Virus record (IMG/VR): IMGVR_UViG_3300030389_002117
Span: 1 to 57,719 of that record
Reading direction: 5' to 3' (one strand)
DNA: 57,719 nucleotides
Origin: a virus
A program made the position numbers and the translations under genes. The first letter of the stretch is position 1. Each line of letters begins with the position of its first letter. Positions 1 to 9,948 of this stretch are shown piece by piece. Under the pieces are notes generated by a model. It saw only the letters and a list, made by a program, of their open reading frames with translations. It did no database searches and had not been told where the DNA came from.

Positions 1-450
1 CTACAGGTGCTACTACAGGTGTTCCTGCTGGTGCTACAGGTACTACTACAGGTACTACTACAGGTACTACTACAGGTACTACTACAGGTACTACTACAGG
101 TGCTACTACAGGTGTTCCTGCTGGTGCTACAGGTACTACTACAGGTGCTCCTGCTACTACTACAGGCACTACTACAGGTGTTCCTGCTACTACTACAGGC
201 ACTACTACAGGTGTTCCTGCTACTACTACAGGCACTGCTACAGGTGTTCCTGCTACTACTACAGGCACTACTACAACTACTGTTCCTACAATTACAACTA
301 CTGCCCCTACAACTACAACTACTGTTCCTACAACTACAACTACTGTTCCTACAACTACAACTACTGTTCCTACAACTACAACTACTGTTCCTACAACTAC
401 AGATACTACTACGGGTACTACTACGGGTACTACTACAGGTACTACAACCA
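1..450 (+). repeat. Coding minisatellite, 12-, 33- and 21-bp units
   Basis: Three repeat types follow each other. The first is the 12-bp unit GGTACTACTACA (Gly-Thr-Thr-Thr) in tandem around 42-110. Next come roughly 33-bp units starting GGTGTTCCTGCT (Gly-Val-Pro-Ala-Thr3-Gly-Thr3) around 110-270. Last are 21-bp units of the type GTTCCTACAACTACAACTACT (Val-Pro-Thr5) around 280-400. All units are multiples of three, so copy-number change keeps the frame. The window edge falls in this block, so the true copy number is uncertain. Confidence 0.9.
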
Positions 451-713
451 CGCCTACGCCAACACCTACGCCTACGCCTACGCCAACACCTACAACTACA
501 CCACAACCAGGAACACTTGATTTTCCTGATAGGTTAAACCAAGTATTATATGGAAGAAATGTAACTTTGAAAGAACCAGAATACGCAGATATAGGTCGAC
601 CCTATGACTTTAGAAGTATATTTGGTAATATTGATACACAAAATAGGTTTACTGGTACGCCTCAATATGGTACAACAGATCAACTTATTAGTCTTTTAAG
701 GAGTATATCGTAA
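1..713 (+). CDS. C-terminal part of giant Thr/Gly/Pro repeat virion protein (5' end lies at the right edge)
   Basis: The open frame has codons beginning at base 3, has no internal start, and ends at TAA 711-713. Translation gives long runs of Gly-Thr-Thr-Thr, then Val-Pro-Thr5 units, then a Thr-Pro run (about residues 140-165 of this part), then a non-repetitive tail of about 65 residues ending in LLRSIS. It continues the frame of the gene starting at 54338: joining base 57719 to base 1 completes a Thr codon and gives 1365 codons in all. The repeat stalk probably projects or spaces a C-terminal domain in the virion, but no enzymatic function is visible. The stop overlaps the next start (TAATG). 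The reading frame is certain here; the role is inferred from context. Confidence 0.8.
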   Translation, partial: TGATTGVPAGATGTTTGTTTGTTTGTTTGTTTGATTGVPAGATGTTTGAPATTTGTTTGVPATTTGTTTGVPATTTGTATGVPATTTGTTTTTVPTITTTAPTTTTTVPTTTTTVPTTTTTVPTTTTTVPTTTDTTTGTTTGTTTGTTTTPTPTPTPTPTPTPTTTPQPGTLDFPDRLNQVLYGRNVTLKEPEYADIGRPYDFRSIFGNIDTQNRFTGTPQYGTTDQLISLLRSIS

Positions 714-1561
714 TGCTTTCGTTTATCCAAGAACCCATATCTTCTTTTAACGATTTTTTGTCTGATTTAGCTTTTAATAAAAGCACACCTGCTTCTACTG
801 AACAAACCACTGAACAAAGTTTACAAACTAAAGACCCTTTTGCCGGTATTAACCCAAACTTTTTCTTGGGTGCTAGTGCGTTAGGAGGTGTAGGTCAACT
901 AATGGGGTTACCTGGTTTTACAAGACCTAGCAATGTAGGGTATCAAGGAAGTGTGCCAGATTATACAGCAGTGAGAGCAAGAGTTCCGAATACGTATGAC
1001 CCAAACCGTAGACCTGGAAGTGGAGGTTTGCGTTATTTTTCCGACACCACTTTTGTGCCATCAGATTCAGACGGTATTGCTGCAGCAAGAGCTGCTGCTG
1101 AAGAACAAGCAAAAAATATAGCAGCGACGAACTTAGCAAACCCGGCTAGAGCAGGTATTTCTTCTACATTACCCACTCCAGCTCCAGCTCCAGCCATTAC
1201 CCCTGCTATGGGTGCTAGCCCTGCATCAGGAGTTATAAATCTTCTTCCCGTGCCTAAACCCGAAGATTTAACAACCATGGCGGAGGGAGGCATAGCTGAA
1301 CTTCAAGAAGGGCGTTATTTACGAGGGAATACAGATGGTATGGCAGATGAGGTGCCTGCTATGATAGATAAAGAACAACCTGCCGCTTTGAGTGACGGTG
1401 AATATGTTATACCTGCAGATGTGGTTAGCCATTTAGGAAACGGTAATTCTGATGCGGGAGCAAAAGTTTTAGATAATATGATGGAAAAAGTTAGAAAAGC
1501 TCGAACAGGCAATAAAAAACAGGGTAAAGAAATAGACCCTAAAAAATTTCTACCGGTATAG
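713..1561 (+). CDS. Virion-associated protein with 'LSDGEYVIPADVV' motif
   Basis: A 282-residue protein whose ATG overlaps the stop of the preceding repeat protein. The N-terminal half is Ala/Pro-rich and low in complexity. The C-terminal part (about residues 190-265) holds a compact conserved-looking block: a Met-Ala-Glu-Gly-Gly segment, then YLRGNTDGMADEVPAMID and LSDGEYVIPADVVSHLGNGN, ending in a basic tail. I recognise this block from marine podovirus structural regions, where it sits in uncharacterised virion proteins. It lies in the run leading to the polyvalent protein at 3755, so a role in the virion or DNA-delivery machinery is likely. No catalytic motif is seen. Confidence 0.75.
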   Translation: MLSFIQEPISSFNDFLSDLAFNKSTPASTEQTTEQSLQTKDPFAGINPNFFLGASALGGVGQLMGLPGFTRPSNVGYQGSVPDYTAVRARVPNTYDPNRRPGSGGLRYFSDTTFVPSDSDGIAAARAAAEEQAKNIAATNLANPARAGISSTLPTPAPAPAITPAMGASPASGVINLLPVPKPEDLTTMAEGGIAELQEGRYLRGNTDGMADEVPAMIDKEQPAALSDGEYVIPADVVSHLGNGNSDAGAKVLDNMMEKVRKARTGNKKQGKEIDPKKFLPV

Positions 1562-1570
1562 GAGATAAGC

Positions 1571-2410
1571 ATGAGTAATGGTATAGAAGATTTGGGAGAT
1601 TTAGCAGATCAGCAAACAGGAACTGTTGGTTCCTTATCTCCTTTCGCAGGGGAATATGTTACCGACATGTTGGGTAGAGGACAAGCTCTGTCAGAAATGC
1701 CTTTTGAACCTTACACAGGTCCTCTTGTAGCGGGTGCATCGGATTTACAACAAAAAGCTTTTGAGGGTCTTGGAAGTTTAAATATTCCTACAGACGAAAT
1801 TGGTCAATTTACACCTCAAGATTTCACTGCTGAAGCAGCTCAAGGGCTAATGAATCCGTACATACAAGCAGCGTTACAACCACAAATAGATGAAGCTAGA
1901 AGACAATCAGAGATATCCAGAGTTGCAGACGCAAGCAGACTTACAGAAGCCGGAGCTTTTGGGGGTGGTCGTCAAGCAATAATGGATGCGGAAAGGCAAA
2001 GAAATTTACTACAAAATCTTGCTGCTATAACAAGCACGGGATACAGAGATGCTTTTGACACTGCTAGACAACAATTTAATATTCAACAAGATAGAGATTT
2101 TAAGGCTGATGAAGCTAGAACTAGATTTGGGCTAGAAGCATTAGCTGACCAATCAGGTGTGGGAGCTATTCAACGTTCTATAGAGCAACAAGGTATTACT
2201 GCTGATAAATTACAATTTGATGAAGAACGAATGGACCCATATAAACAAGTTCAATTTTTACAATCCTTGTTACAAGGTTTACCTATAGGTACAAAAGAAA
2301 TAACATACACACAGCCCACAGGAATAGAATCTTTTAGACAAGGTGCTGGAAATATAATGGATATTCTTCAACAATTTGGTGCACTTAGACAAGCCATTCC
2401 AACAGGTTAG
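1571..2410 (+). CDS. Alpha-helical virion protein (marine phage structural family)
   Basis: A 279-residue protein preceded by GGAGATAAGC, a good ribosome site. The centre (about residues 95-200) is rich in Ala, Gln and Arg and predicted helical, with phrases such as NPYIQAALQPQIDEARRQ and AGAFGGGRQAIMDAERQRN, typical of an uncharacterised structural family in marine phages. An N-terminal phrase YTGPLVAGASDLQQKAF belongs to the same family. It sits between two other virion-type genes in the same operon. Its exact place in the particle cannot be told from sequence. Confidence 0.75.
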   Translation: MSNGIEDLGDLADQQTGTVGSLSPFAGEYVTDMLGRGQALSEMPFEPYTGPLVAGASDLQQKAFEGLGSLNIPTDEIGQFTPQDFTAEAAQGLMNPYIQAALQPQIDEARRQSEISRVADASRLTEAGAFGGGRQAIMDAERQRNLLQNLAAITSTGYRDAFDTARQQFNIQQDRDFKADEARTRFGLEALADQSGVGAIQRSIEQQGITADKLQFDEERMDPYKQVQFLQSLLQGLPIGTKEITYTQPTGIESFRQGAGNIMDILQQFGALRQAIPTG

Positions 2411-2418
2411 GGTATAAA

Positions 2419-3753
2419 ATGAATTTAGGTTTAGGAAGTTTAAACAACGATATTAGCAAAAAAGAAACAGCTTTTACAGGTATGAGTCCTCAAGCTTTAC
2501 AAACAATAAAACAAGTGGGCACTCCAAGTATGAAATCTCCTACTAATCTTGCTAGCACAACAAGACCTATGCTTGGAGGTGTAACACCATCTCTTCTTGA
2601 CGCTCTTGTTGCAGAAAAAATTTTAAAAAATTATAAAGCAGCTGAGAGGGATATGATTTTAAAAACTAGTAACGATGCTCGAAGTGTTAAAGATAAAAAT
2701 ATAGAAGAAGTGTTTAGTAAAACTTTACTTGAAACTACGGAAGAAATAGCAAAAACAAATAGAGCACAAAAAGCAAAAGCAGACAAAAGATTACTAAATT
2801 TACTTAATCCTGAAGTTAGAAGTAAAGGTATAGCTAAAGCACCTATAAAAAAGCCTATGAAAATGTCGGCTCAAGGAGGTATTGTAGGGTATGCTTCAGG
2901 TGGATCACTTTCAGAAGAAGAAATATTACAACAACAAATAGAGAATATTAAAAAATTCGGGTCTCCAGGGACAGGAGCAGGAGCAAGCTTGTTTAAGTTT
3001 AGCGATTTTGCTAGGACGGCACCTGCACCAACGGCACCTGCACCAAAAGAATTTCAGTTATTAGAACGAAAGTTGCCTGTTGAGGTTGCGGCTGCACCTG
3101 TGGCTACACCTGCAACTACACCTGTGGCTACGCCTGCAACTACACCTGCAACTACACCTCGTTCAGTGATAGATGAATTTAACCTTAGACCATTTATAGA
3201 ATACAATCCTGTTACAGAAGCTGCCAGAGCTTTTAGTGCACCCATAGGACCTGGAAATGTGGGTAGAGCGGCACAAGCATATCGAGATAGTATTCTTGCT
3301 AAAAGGTTAGATGTTGCAGATAGGGCATTAAGAGAAGACGACCTAGAAGTGCGAAAAGACGAAGTTGCACTGAATAATGAACTAAAAAATTTACAAATTA
3401 ACTCACTTAATTATGATAAAATAAACCAAAGAAAATTTCAAGTTGATGAAACTTTGCAAGCGATATATCAAAATGTACTGACAACCACACTGGAGGGACA
3501 AACTCTTAGTAAATTACAAAAAGAAAGGGATGAACTGGTGGCTAACGGTCGTGAACCTTCAACTAAACTATTAAAACGGTTACAAAACGCCCAAGAAAGA
3601 TTTAATGAGAAGTTTAATGAAGCAGCTGGTGAAGGTCGAGAGTTTAATCTTATTGCTGAATCAAAAGCTCTTGGGACTGCTAGGAAAAATTTAGAGGAAA
3701 AATTAGGCTTCAATATGTTTGACCCAAATATGGGTGTTAAAAAATTAGATTAA
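2419..3753 (+). CDS. Virion-associated protein with Gly-rich 'AQGGIVGYASGG' motif
   Basis: A 444-residue protein. Around residues 148-165 lies AQGGIVGYASGG, a Gly-rich motif recurrent in marine phage virion proteins and related in style to the MAAGG motifs encoded at 39.7 kb. Residues about 195-250 are a Pro/Ala/Thr linker with direct repeats (ATPATTPVATPATTPATTP). The C-terminal 180 residues are charged and predicted helical or coiled coil. It lies just upstream of the polyvalent protein and probably acts with it in the particle or during DNA delivery. The function is inferred from position only. Confidence 0.7.
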   Translation: MNLGLGSLNNDISKKETAFTGMSPQALQTIKQVGTPSMKSPTNLASTTRPMLGGVTPSLLDALVAEKILKNYKAAERDMILKTSNDARSVKDKNIEEVFSKTLLETTEEIAKTNRAQKAKADKRLLNLLNPEVRSKGIAKAPIKKPMKMSAQGGIVGYASGGSLSEEEILQQQIENIKKFGSPGTGAGASLFKFSDFARTAPAPTAPAPKEFQLLERKLPVEVAAAPVATPATTPVATPATTPATTPRSVIDEFNLRPFIEYNPVTEAARAFSAPIGPGNVGRAAQAYRDSILAKRLDVADRALREDDLEVRKDEVALNNELKNLQINSLNYDKINQRKFQVDETLQAIYQNVLTTTLEGQTLSKLQKERDELVANGREPSTKLLKRLQNAQERFNEKFNEAAGEGREFNLIAESKALGTARKNLEEKLGFNMFDPNMGVKKLD

Positions 3754-3754
3754 T

Positions 3755-6700
3755 ATGCCAATATATGAAATATATAAAAAAGATGGAACCCCTGTTAGAG
3801 TAGAAGGTCCCGAAGGAGCTACTTTTAATCAGCTGCGAGATATTGCTTTAGGAACTGCTCCTGCCCCTAAACCCACACTTGAAGAACAACAAGAACGACT
3901 TCGTTACCAAGCTTCTTTAGCCCCTAGAACAACTTTAGGAACTATTGGATCTGTTGGTCAAGGTATTGCTAGCGGACTTTTAGGAACTTTTGAAACAGGA
4001 TTGATTGGAGCAGCGACAGTTCTCCCTGAAGAAAGAGAAACTAAACTTAGAGGAGGAATAAAAAGATTAGCTGAAACTATCAGAGGTGCCGCTCCCAGAT
4101 TAACTTCGGCACCGTTGCAATATGAAGATAAAATACCTAAAAAATTTGGAGAAGCACTTGGTTCTTTTGGGGCTGTTTTAGGGACAGCTCTCATTCCAGG
4201 GGTGGGGCTTCCTGGAGCGATTGGGTTATCTGTTGGTCTTGGAGCTGGTGAAGCAAGTGAAAGAGCAAGAGCTGCTGGGGCTACACCTGAACAACGGACA
4301 CGAGCAGCTCGATACGGAGTTATTCCAGGGTTTCTTGAGGTGCTCCCGGCTGCTAGATTAACAAATAGAATTCGAAAAGGTTTAGGAGACAAAGCTTTTG
4401 AAGGAATGAAAGGTGCTGGATTACGTGTGCTAGGACAAGCAGGGGTTGAAGGGCTCCAAGAATTTGCATCTGGTGTAGCTCAAAATCTTATCGAACAAGG
4501 AATATATAATCCAGAAAAAGGCACGTTTACAAATACGGGGGAAGATCTTGGGCTCGGTGCGGGTGTAGGAGGGTTTGTACAAGCTATTGTTGAAGTAATC
4601 GCACCCGGTAGAGCTAGAGGAGGTGTAGACGCACCACAAGTGCCCCCTCCAGAGGAAACGGGTCCTGTAGAAACAACTAGAGCACAAGAAGAACAATTAT
4701 TGTTACCTGGTCCTCCACGACAGTTGCCGGGTCCTGTGGAAGATCGCCCATTCACAGTAACTCCAGAAGGTGTAGCAGAAAGAACAGACGATTTAACTCG
4801 TAGAAGTCAGTTTCTTAGAGATCAACTTGGACAAGAAGCAGCTAATCTAACCCCTAACAAGTTACAGATGATTAAAGACATAGATGAAGATATAAGATTG
4901 GTTGCGGCTAAAATCACTGAAACAGAAAAAAGCATGGCAAACGCTAGTGTGGCTGACCGTGTAAATGCTACAAATGAAGACGTAAACAAGATTAATGTTT
5001 TACGAAGACAGAAAGCGGGTATTCTATCGGGTATACCTGGTTCAAAAGAAGAAAAAGCAACTATAGAAGACGGTCCAAAGTTAATAAAAGAAAAAGATCG
5101 CCCAAAGTTAATAGAGGATCAAACAAAGCTAGACGTGCCAATAGTTACTTATGATGGTATAGTTATTCTTAGCGATCTTGATGGTAAAAAAGCTGAATTT
5201 AAAAAGAAAATAGGTGCTCCACTAACAAAGAAAAAACCCGAAGAAATTTTTGCTCCTCTTTCTAACGGCGTTGCATTCCAAAGTATTTTAAGATCTAACG
5301 TGGATAGCGGTTTTGGACCTTTTATCCCTACTTTAACAGAAAACGTAGATCCAGTTAAAGAAATTGCTAAGACTCCTAGTGGAAAAATACTAGCTGCAGG
5401 GATGGGACCAGAGGATATAAAGCGTATTGCTCAAGATGGTAGTAAAGAGAGAAGAGAATACACAAAAAATATACTTCAAAATCTTGGAAAAGAAGAAACA
5501 CAGGTTAAAGACGATATTCAAGAATCAGAACAAGATAGGCAACGAGAGGTAGATGAAAGACTTAAATTAACACAGCCTGAATTATCAAAAAGACAATTTG
5601 TTGACCTTAAAGATGATGTAATTAAACCTTTAACTACACAAGATTTTAATAAGACTGCAGACGGTGTGTATAAGTTTATAGTTGGAGAAGCAAAAGAATT
5701 AGACGTAAAATTACCGGCTAATTATTTAAACAATCTAAATAACTCAATTAACATCTTAAAAAATAAAAGAAAAAAATTAGGTGAAAAAGTTAATGATACA
5801 GAGTTGCAAAGAGAAGCTAGAAACTTATTAGATAAAAATTTAGAACGAATCCGAAATATTGCATTCAAAGATATTGACTTACTACCTTCCAGCCAAATAT
5901 CTAGTTTGGCAAACCCGTTGGTCCCTGAAGTGCAAGGTAATTTGAATGAAGGTAATTTGTTTAAGGCTCTATCAAATATGTCAAAAACTTCAAATTTATC
6001 CTCTGACATACTTAAATCACTAGCATACTTTTCTGGAGAGGTTGAGAAGAACAACACTAAAGTTGTTGTAAATCCGAACATGAACCCAAAAGTAGCGGGT
6101 AGTTTTAATAAATCTACAAATACAATAGAAATTAACCCTACCACAGGTTTTAATAACCACGTTCTTTTGCACGAAGTAATTCATTCTGTGGTGCAAAATA
6201 CTGTCAACAACAAATCTCACCCACTAAGATCTCAATTAAACACCCTTTTTAATGATGTAAAAAACAGTTTAAGCACAGCGTATGGCTCAACTTCTTTAGA
6301 TGAATTTATAGCAGAGACATTTAGTAACGTATCTTTTCAAAAAGAGTTAGCGACTATAAATTTAAAAGGTGAACCTGTTTCTGTATTACAACGGTTTTAC
6401 AACTCTATCGTAAATTTCCTTAACAACATTATATTTAAAAAGCCTAGTAAACCGTTAACAGCGTTAGATTCTGCAAATAGTGTCTTAGAGTCTCTAATAG
6501 TACCTACATCAAAAGACGTTGGTGCTAAAACTTTGTTACAAAACACTAGACTTTCTTCATTAAAAAATATATTCGACCCTATTTTACGTTCAAAAAAAAT
6601 TATTGAAGAAGATAATAGTTCATCAAAACCTAAATTTTTAGCTGATAAATTTCAGTTTTTAACTGATAACCAAGTTACAGAGTTAGCTAAAAACTTTTTA

Positions 6701-9649
6701 TTAGGGTTAGGTGATGGAGCTACTACTGCTCAGCTAATGAAATTCCAAGGTTTGGGAGATATAGGGCTACGAATAGATGAAGCTATGAGATATGCAAGAG
6801 GTAGTGTTGAAAAAACAAGGAATAGGTATAGGACAGTAGAAAAGGATTTACTTAACTTAGCAAAAACAATCGAAAAAATAGACGAAAATGGAATGAAAAT
6901 CTTAAATGATATTATTTATGGTGACGATTTTGGAGCCACCCTTTACCAGGTTGACCCGACTAAGCCGAGAGCAGAATATTTAAAAGAGAAAGATGGAACC
7001 CCTGTTACTGACACGAGTGGTAACGTTAAGGTAGAAATATGGGATAAAATACATGCGTATTTAGATGAAAATACTAAGTCTAAAAACCAAAAAAATCTTA
7101 CTCTTGCTATGTTTAACAAAATGAAAAATCATTATAGAGATGAGTATAGAAGACTATTAGATGTTATAAAAGGGCAATTAATAGAGCAAGATTTAAGCAC
7201 TGTTTCTCCAGAAGGAAGAAAAACAAAAAAAAGTTTAATTGAAAAAATATTAAACGATAGAGAACTTGAAGTATATTTTCCATTGGTGCGTCAGGGTAAA
7301 TTTGGTATAGCATACAGAATAGCAAACCCAGGACAAAATATTGTAAAAGAAGATGTAAATTATACAGCTGACCCGAATATATTCATAAAAGTAGACTCTC
7401 TAGCTTCAAAAAGAAGAATATTAGATGAACTAAGAGAAAGAGAAAGAAAGGGTGAAATAGAAAAAGACAGCATTCAAGACTTTGGAAGAGATAATGAATT
7501 ATTTCAAAAAGTAAATTTTAGAGAATCTGCCCCCACAAGTTTTGTGGCTAATCTATTAACATCAATAGAACAAAGTGAAAATTTGAATGTTCAAACAAAA
7601 GAAAGTTTAAAAAGAGATGTTCAAGACTTATACATGAACACGTTACCAGAAACATCTTTGGCTAGACAAGTACGAGAAAGAAAACAGATTGTAGGTTTTG
7701 AAAGAGATGCTTTAGCAGCTTTTAGAACAAAGGGTCTTGATTTAACTTTGAAAACAGACCAATTAAAAGGAAACGCACAACTAAGAGAGTTACAATCTGA
7801 GCTACTAAACAAAATAAGAAAGTTTAAACCAGAGGCACGGAGGGTTGGAACTGTAGCTTCTGTGGCAAAAACTGCCGCCCCAACAGCTACTCGACTTGCA
7901 AATGATATGCTCCTGCGTATGGATTTTGCCATGAACGGTGCAGCTAATAAATCTTTTGAAAAAGCTGTAAAAAGTTTAAACCAATCAGCTTTCCTTTTTA
8001 CTCTGGGGTTTAATGTTTCTTCTGCAATGGTGAATCTTAGTCAAATACCTTTAGTTGTATTCCCTTATTTCGGAGCAAGGTATGGTTATTCTAACACTGT
8101 GAGAGAAATAGGCAAAGCTAGTAAACTTGTATCCGGATCAAATATGTCCATAAGTAAATATTTTGATGAAAATAATAATTTAGAACCTAAATATGAAAAC
8201 CTTATAAGAAGAAGGTATAAAAATTATGGAGAAGAAAGAATACAAGAGGAGCTTGATAACATAAGAGAATACAATACGTTGGTGAGGGTTGCTGCAGATC
8301 AAGGGCAACTTACAAACTCTTACATTTTTGATGCTTTGGGGTTACAAGAAAAAAGAAATTTGCTTGATAAAATAACAGCACTTTCTGCTTTTGTTTTTAA
8401 TTATGCAGAACGTTTTAATAGACAATCAATTCTCATGGCAAGTTATAAATTAAATCTTCAACGATACAAAGACGCAAAAAATATGAGTGCTAGTGAATTT
8501 AAAAAGAAATATAAGCTAACACCGTTACCTGGAGTTTCAATTAACCCTCAAGATGTAATTAAAAAATATGGCGATAAACCAATCGAAGATGTGAAAGAGA
8601 TGATTGCCAAAGAGGCTATAGTTGAAACTCAAAAAGTTAATGCGGGCACACAGTTAGAAACAGGTCCAAGAGTTGCACAACAAGGAGTTGGTCGTTTAGC
8701 TTTTATGTATAAAGCTTTTGGGTTAAGAATGTATACAACTTTATGGACTTCTGTGCTTAAAACTATAAAGGCTGATCCAGATTTAACCAAAGAAGAAAGA
8801 ATAGTGGCGGCAAAAGAATTAGCAGGGGTATTAGGTACGTCTAGTATTTTTGCTGGGATACAAGGTGTGCCCATCTATGGAGCAATACAACTCTTTGCTA
8901 ACTTATTTTTGGACGACGAAGAAGATGATTTTGATACTCTTGTAAGACGACATTTTGGCGAGTTAGCGTATAAAGGTCCTATAAACCATCTAACAGGTTT
9001 AAATTTATCCGACAGAATACGTTTATCTGAGTTACTTATACAAGAAAATAAATTTAATACTAACCAAGGTTTAGAAGATTCTTTATTTAGGTATCTTGGT
9101 GGACCTTCTGCTAGCGTCCTAAAAAAAGGAGAACGTGCTGTTACACAGTTTTTAGACAAAGAGTATTTAGAATCGCTTGAAGCTTTACTTCCAGCATCAT
9201 TATTAGGCATTTTTAGAAGTAGTAATCTTGTATTTGGTGACGGAGCTTATAAAACTCAAAGAGGAGATATTATATATGATGATGTAACAGCCACAGAAGC
9301 TATTGGACAACTTTTGGGTTTTCCTCCAGCAGAGTATACCAGAATACAAGAGATGAATTTATACAGAAAAAGAATAGACAAAGCTGTTTCAAGAAGAAGA
9401 ACAAAGTTATTAAAGAAATATTATCTTTCTTTTAGAGAAGGAAAATATGACGAAATGCAAGATGCTTTGAATGATATAAGAAAATTTAACACAGATTATG
9501 CAAGGTTCCCAGATATAATTATTGACGATGATGCGATTGAGAGATCGGTAAAACGTCACGAAGAAACATCTGCCCAAATGAAAAAATATAACGGAGTCAC
9601 GATAACAAACAAACAACTTATTGATGACCTAACACTTTTCAGTCAATAA
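3755..9649 (+). CDS. 1964-residue polyvalent / internal virion protein with zincin-like metallopeptidase motif
   Basis: The largest complete gene in the window. The N-terminus (MPIYEIYKKDGTPV) matches the usual start of large internal virion proteins of marine podoviruses. Residues about 40-200 contain Gly/Ala-rich hydrophobic segments that may be membrane-active. HEVIH at residues 806-810 fits the zincin motif HExxH, and the acidic stretch DEFIAE about 45 residues later could supply a third ligand. The region from about 960 to 1964 is helical, with hydrophobic segments near 1410 and 1690 and an acidic patch (DDEEDDF). This layout matches phage polyvalent proteins, which are packaged and enter the host with the DNA. 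The metallopeptidase call rests on one motif and needs profile support. The gene is the last of the rightward operon and ends at a terminator hairpin. Confidence 0.8.
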   Translation: MPIYEIYKKDGTPVRVEGPEGATFNQLRDIALGTAPAPKPTLEEQQERLRYQASLAPRTTLGTIGSVGQGIASGLLGTFETGLIGAATVLPEERETKLRGGIKRLAETIRGAAPRLTSAPLQYEDKIPKKFGEALGSFGAVLGTALIPGVGLPGAIGLSVGLGAGEASERARAAGATPEQRTRAARYGVIPGFLEVLPAARLTNRIRKGLGDKAFEGMKGAGLRVLGQAGVEGLQEFASGVAQNLIEQGIYNPEKGTFTNTGEDLGLGAGVGGFVQAIVEVIAPGRARGGVDAPQVPPPEETGPVETTRAQEEQLLLPGPPRQLPGPVEDRPFTVTPEGVAERTDDLTRRSQFLRDQLGQEAANLTPNKLQMIKDIDEDIRLVAAKITETEKSMANASVADRVNATNEDVNKINVLRRQKAGILSGIPGSKEEKATIEDGPKLIKEKDRPKLIEDQTKLDVPIVTYDGIVILSDLDGKKAEFKKKIGAPLTKKKPEEIFAPLSNGVAFQSILRSNVDSGFGPFIPTLTENVDPVKEIAKTPSGKILAAGMGPEDIKRIAQDGSKERREYTKNILQNLGKEETQVKDDIQESEQDRQREVDERLKLTQPELSKRQFVDLKDDVIKPLTTQDFNKTADGVYKFIVGEAKELDVKLPANYLNNLNNSINILKNKRKKLGEKVNDTELQREARNLLDKNLERIRNIAFKDIDLLPSSQISSLANPLVPEVQGNLNEGNLFKALSNMSKTSNLSSDILKSLAYFSGEVEKNNTKVVVNPNMNPKVAGSFNKSTNTIEINPTTGFNNHVLLHEVIHSVVQNTVNNKSHPLRSQLNTLFNDVKNSLSTAYGSTSLDEFIAETFSNVSFQKELATINLKGEPVSVLQRFYNSIVNFLNNIIFKKPSKPLTALDSANSVLESLIVPTSKDVGAKTLLQNTRLSSLKNIFDPILRSKKIIEEDNSSSKPKFLADKFQFLTDNQVTELAKNFLLGLGDGATTAQLMKFQGLGDIGLRIDEAMRYARGSVEKTRNRYRTVEKDLLNLAKTIEKIDENGMKILNDIIYGDDFGATLYQVDPTKPRAEYLKEKDGTPVTDTSGNVKVEIWDKIHAYLDENTKSKNQKNLTLAMFNKMKNHYRDEYRRLLDVIKGQLIEQDLSTVSPEGRKTKKSLIEKILNDRELEVYFPLVRQGKFGIAYRIANPGQNIVKEDVNYTADPNIFIKVDSLASKRRILDELRERERKGEIEKDSIQDFGRDNELFQKVNFRESAPTSFVANLLTSIEQSENLNVQTKESLKRDVQDLYMNTLPETSLARQVRERKQIVGFERDALAAFRTKGLDLTLKTDQLKGNAQLRELQSELLNKIRKFKPEARRVGTVASVAKTAAPTATRLANDMLLRMDFAMNGAANKSFEKAVKSLNQSAFLFTLGFNVSSAMVNLSQIPLVVFPYFGARYGYSNTVREIGKASKLVSGSNMSISKYFDENNNLEPKYENLIRRRYKNYGEERIQEELDNIREYNTLVRVAADQGQLTNSYIFDALGLQEKRNLLDKITALSAFVFNYAERFNRQSILMASYKLNLQRYKDAKNMSASEFKKKYKLTPLPGVSINPQDVIKKYGDKPIEDVKEMIAKEAIVETQKVNAGTQLETGPRVAQQGVGRLAFMYKAFGLRMYTTLWTSVLKTIKADPDLTKEERIVAAKELAGVLGTSSIFAGIQGVPIYGAIQLFANLFLDDEEDDFDTLVRRHFGELAYKGPINHLTGLNLSDRIRLSELLIQENKFNTNQGLEDSLFRYLGGPSASVLKKGERAVTQFLDKEYLESLEALLPASLLGIFRSSNLVFGDGAYKTQRGDIIYDDVTATEAIGQLLGFPPAEYTRIQEMNLYRKRIDKAVSRRRTKLLKKYYLSFREGKYDEMQDALNDIRKFNTDYARFPDIIIDDDAIERSVKRHEETSAQMKKYNGVTITNKQLIDDLTLFSQ

Positions 9650-9653
9650 AAAA

Positions 9654-9673
9654 ATACCGCCCGAAGGCGGTAT
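9654..9673 (-). terminator. Intrinsic terminator for the leftward operon
   Basis: An 8-bp perfect GC-rich stem, ATACCGCC / GGCGGTAT, closes a CGAA tetraloop. On the minus strand it is followed by a U-rich tract (the A run at 9648-9654 on the plus strand), so it best terminates leftward transcripts from the 9715/9914 genes. Read rightward it lacks a U tract but may still slow transcription. It lies exactly where the two transcription directions converge. Confidence 0.8.
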
Positions 9674-9714
9674 GAGAAGAGAGAATGTGCAGAATACACT
9701 GCATATCCCTCATA

Positions 9715-9948
9715 TCACATAATTCTCCACATGCGAACCCCTAATTTACCATTTTCTATACGAACATGCGTTTCTACTTGCCATTTTTTGTTTTTTGCAG
9801 TTGTTTGTAGCTGTTCAACTGCTTTACTTGTGTTGATACAAGGAATAAACACAGAAGAACTTGTTACCATACGGTCCCAGTTTACTATGATCCGAATGCC
9901 GTCGGGGTTCAAATCATGTATCTTTAATATTCCCTGCCTTATTCTCAT
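9715..9948 (-). CDS. Small hypothetical phage protein, last gene of leftward operon
   Basis: A 77-residue protein starting inside the 3' end of the primase-helicase gene (35-base overlap), which suggests translational coupling. The fold looks alpha/beta with a basic C-terminal half (KNKKWQVETHVRIENGKLGVRMW). I do not recognise a family. The overlap, position and uninterrupted frame support it over the opposite-strand frame that covers the same bases. It could be a small nucleic-acid-binding accessory to the primase, which is a guess from location. Confidence 0.55.
   Translation of the reverse strand: MRIRQGILKIHDLNPDGIRIIVNWDRMVTSSSVFIPCINTSKAVEQLQTTAKNKKWQVETHVRIENGKLGVRMWRIM

Noticed and set aside
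7-537. Plus-strand frame rich in Leu-Leu-Gln-Val
   Set aside because: It is the out-of-phase translation of the 12-, 21- and 33-bp repeats; the true frame starts at base 3 and continues the gene from 54338.
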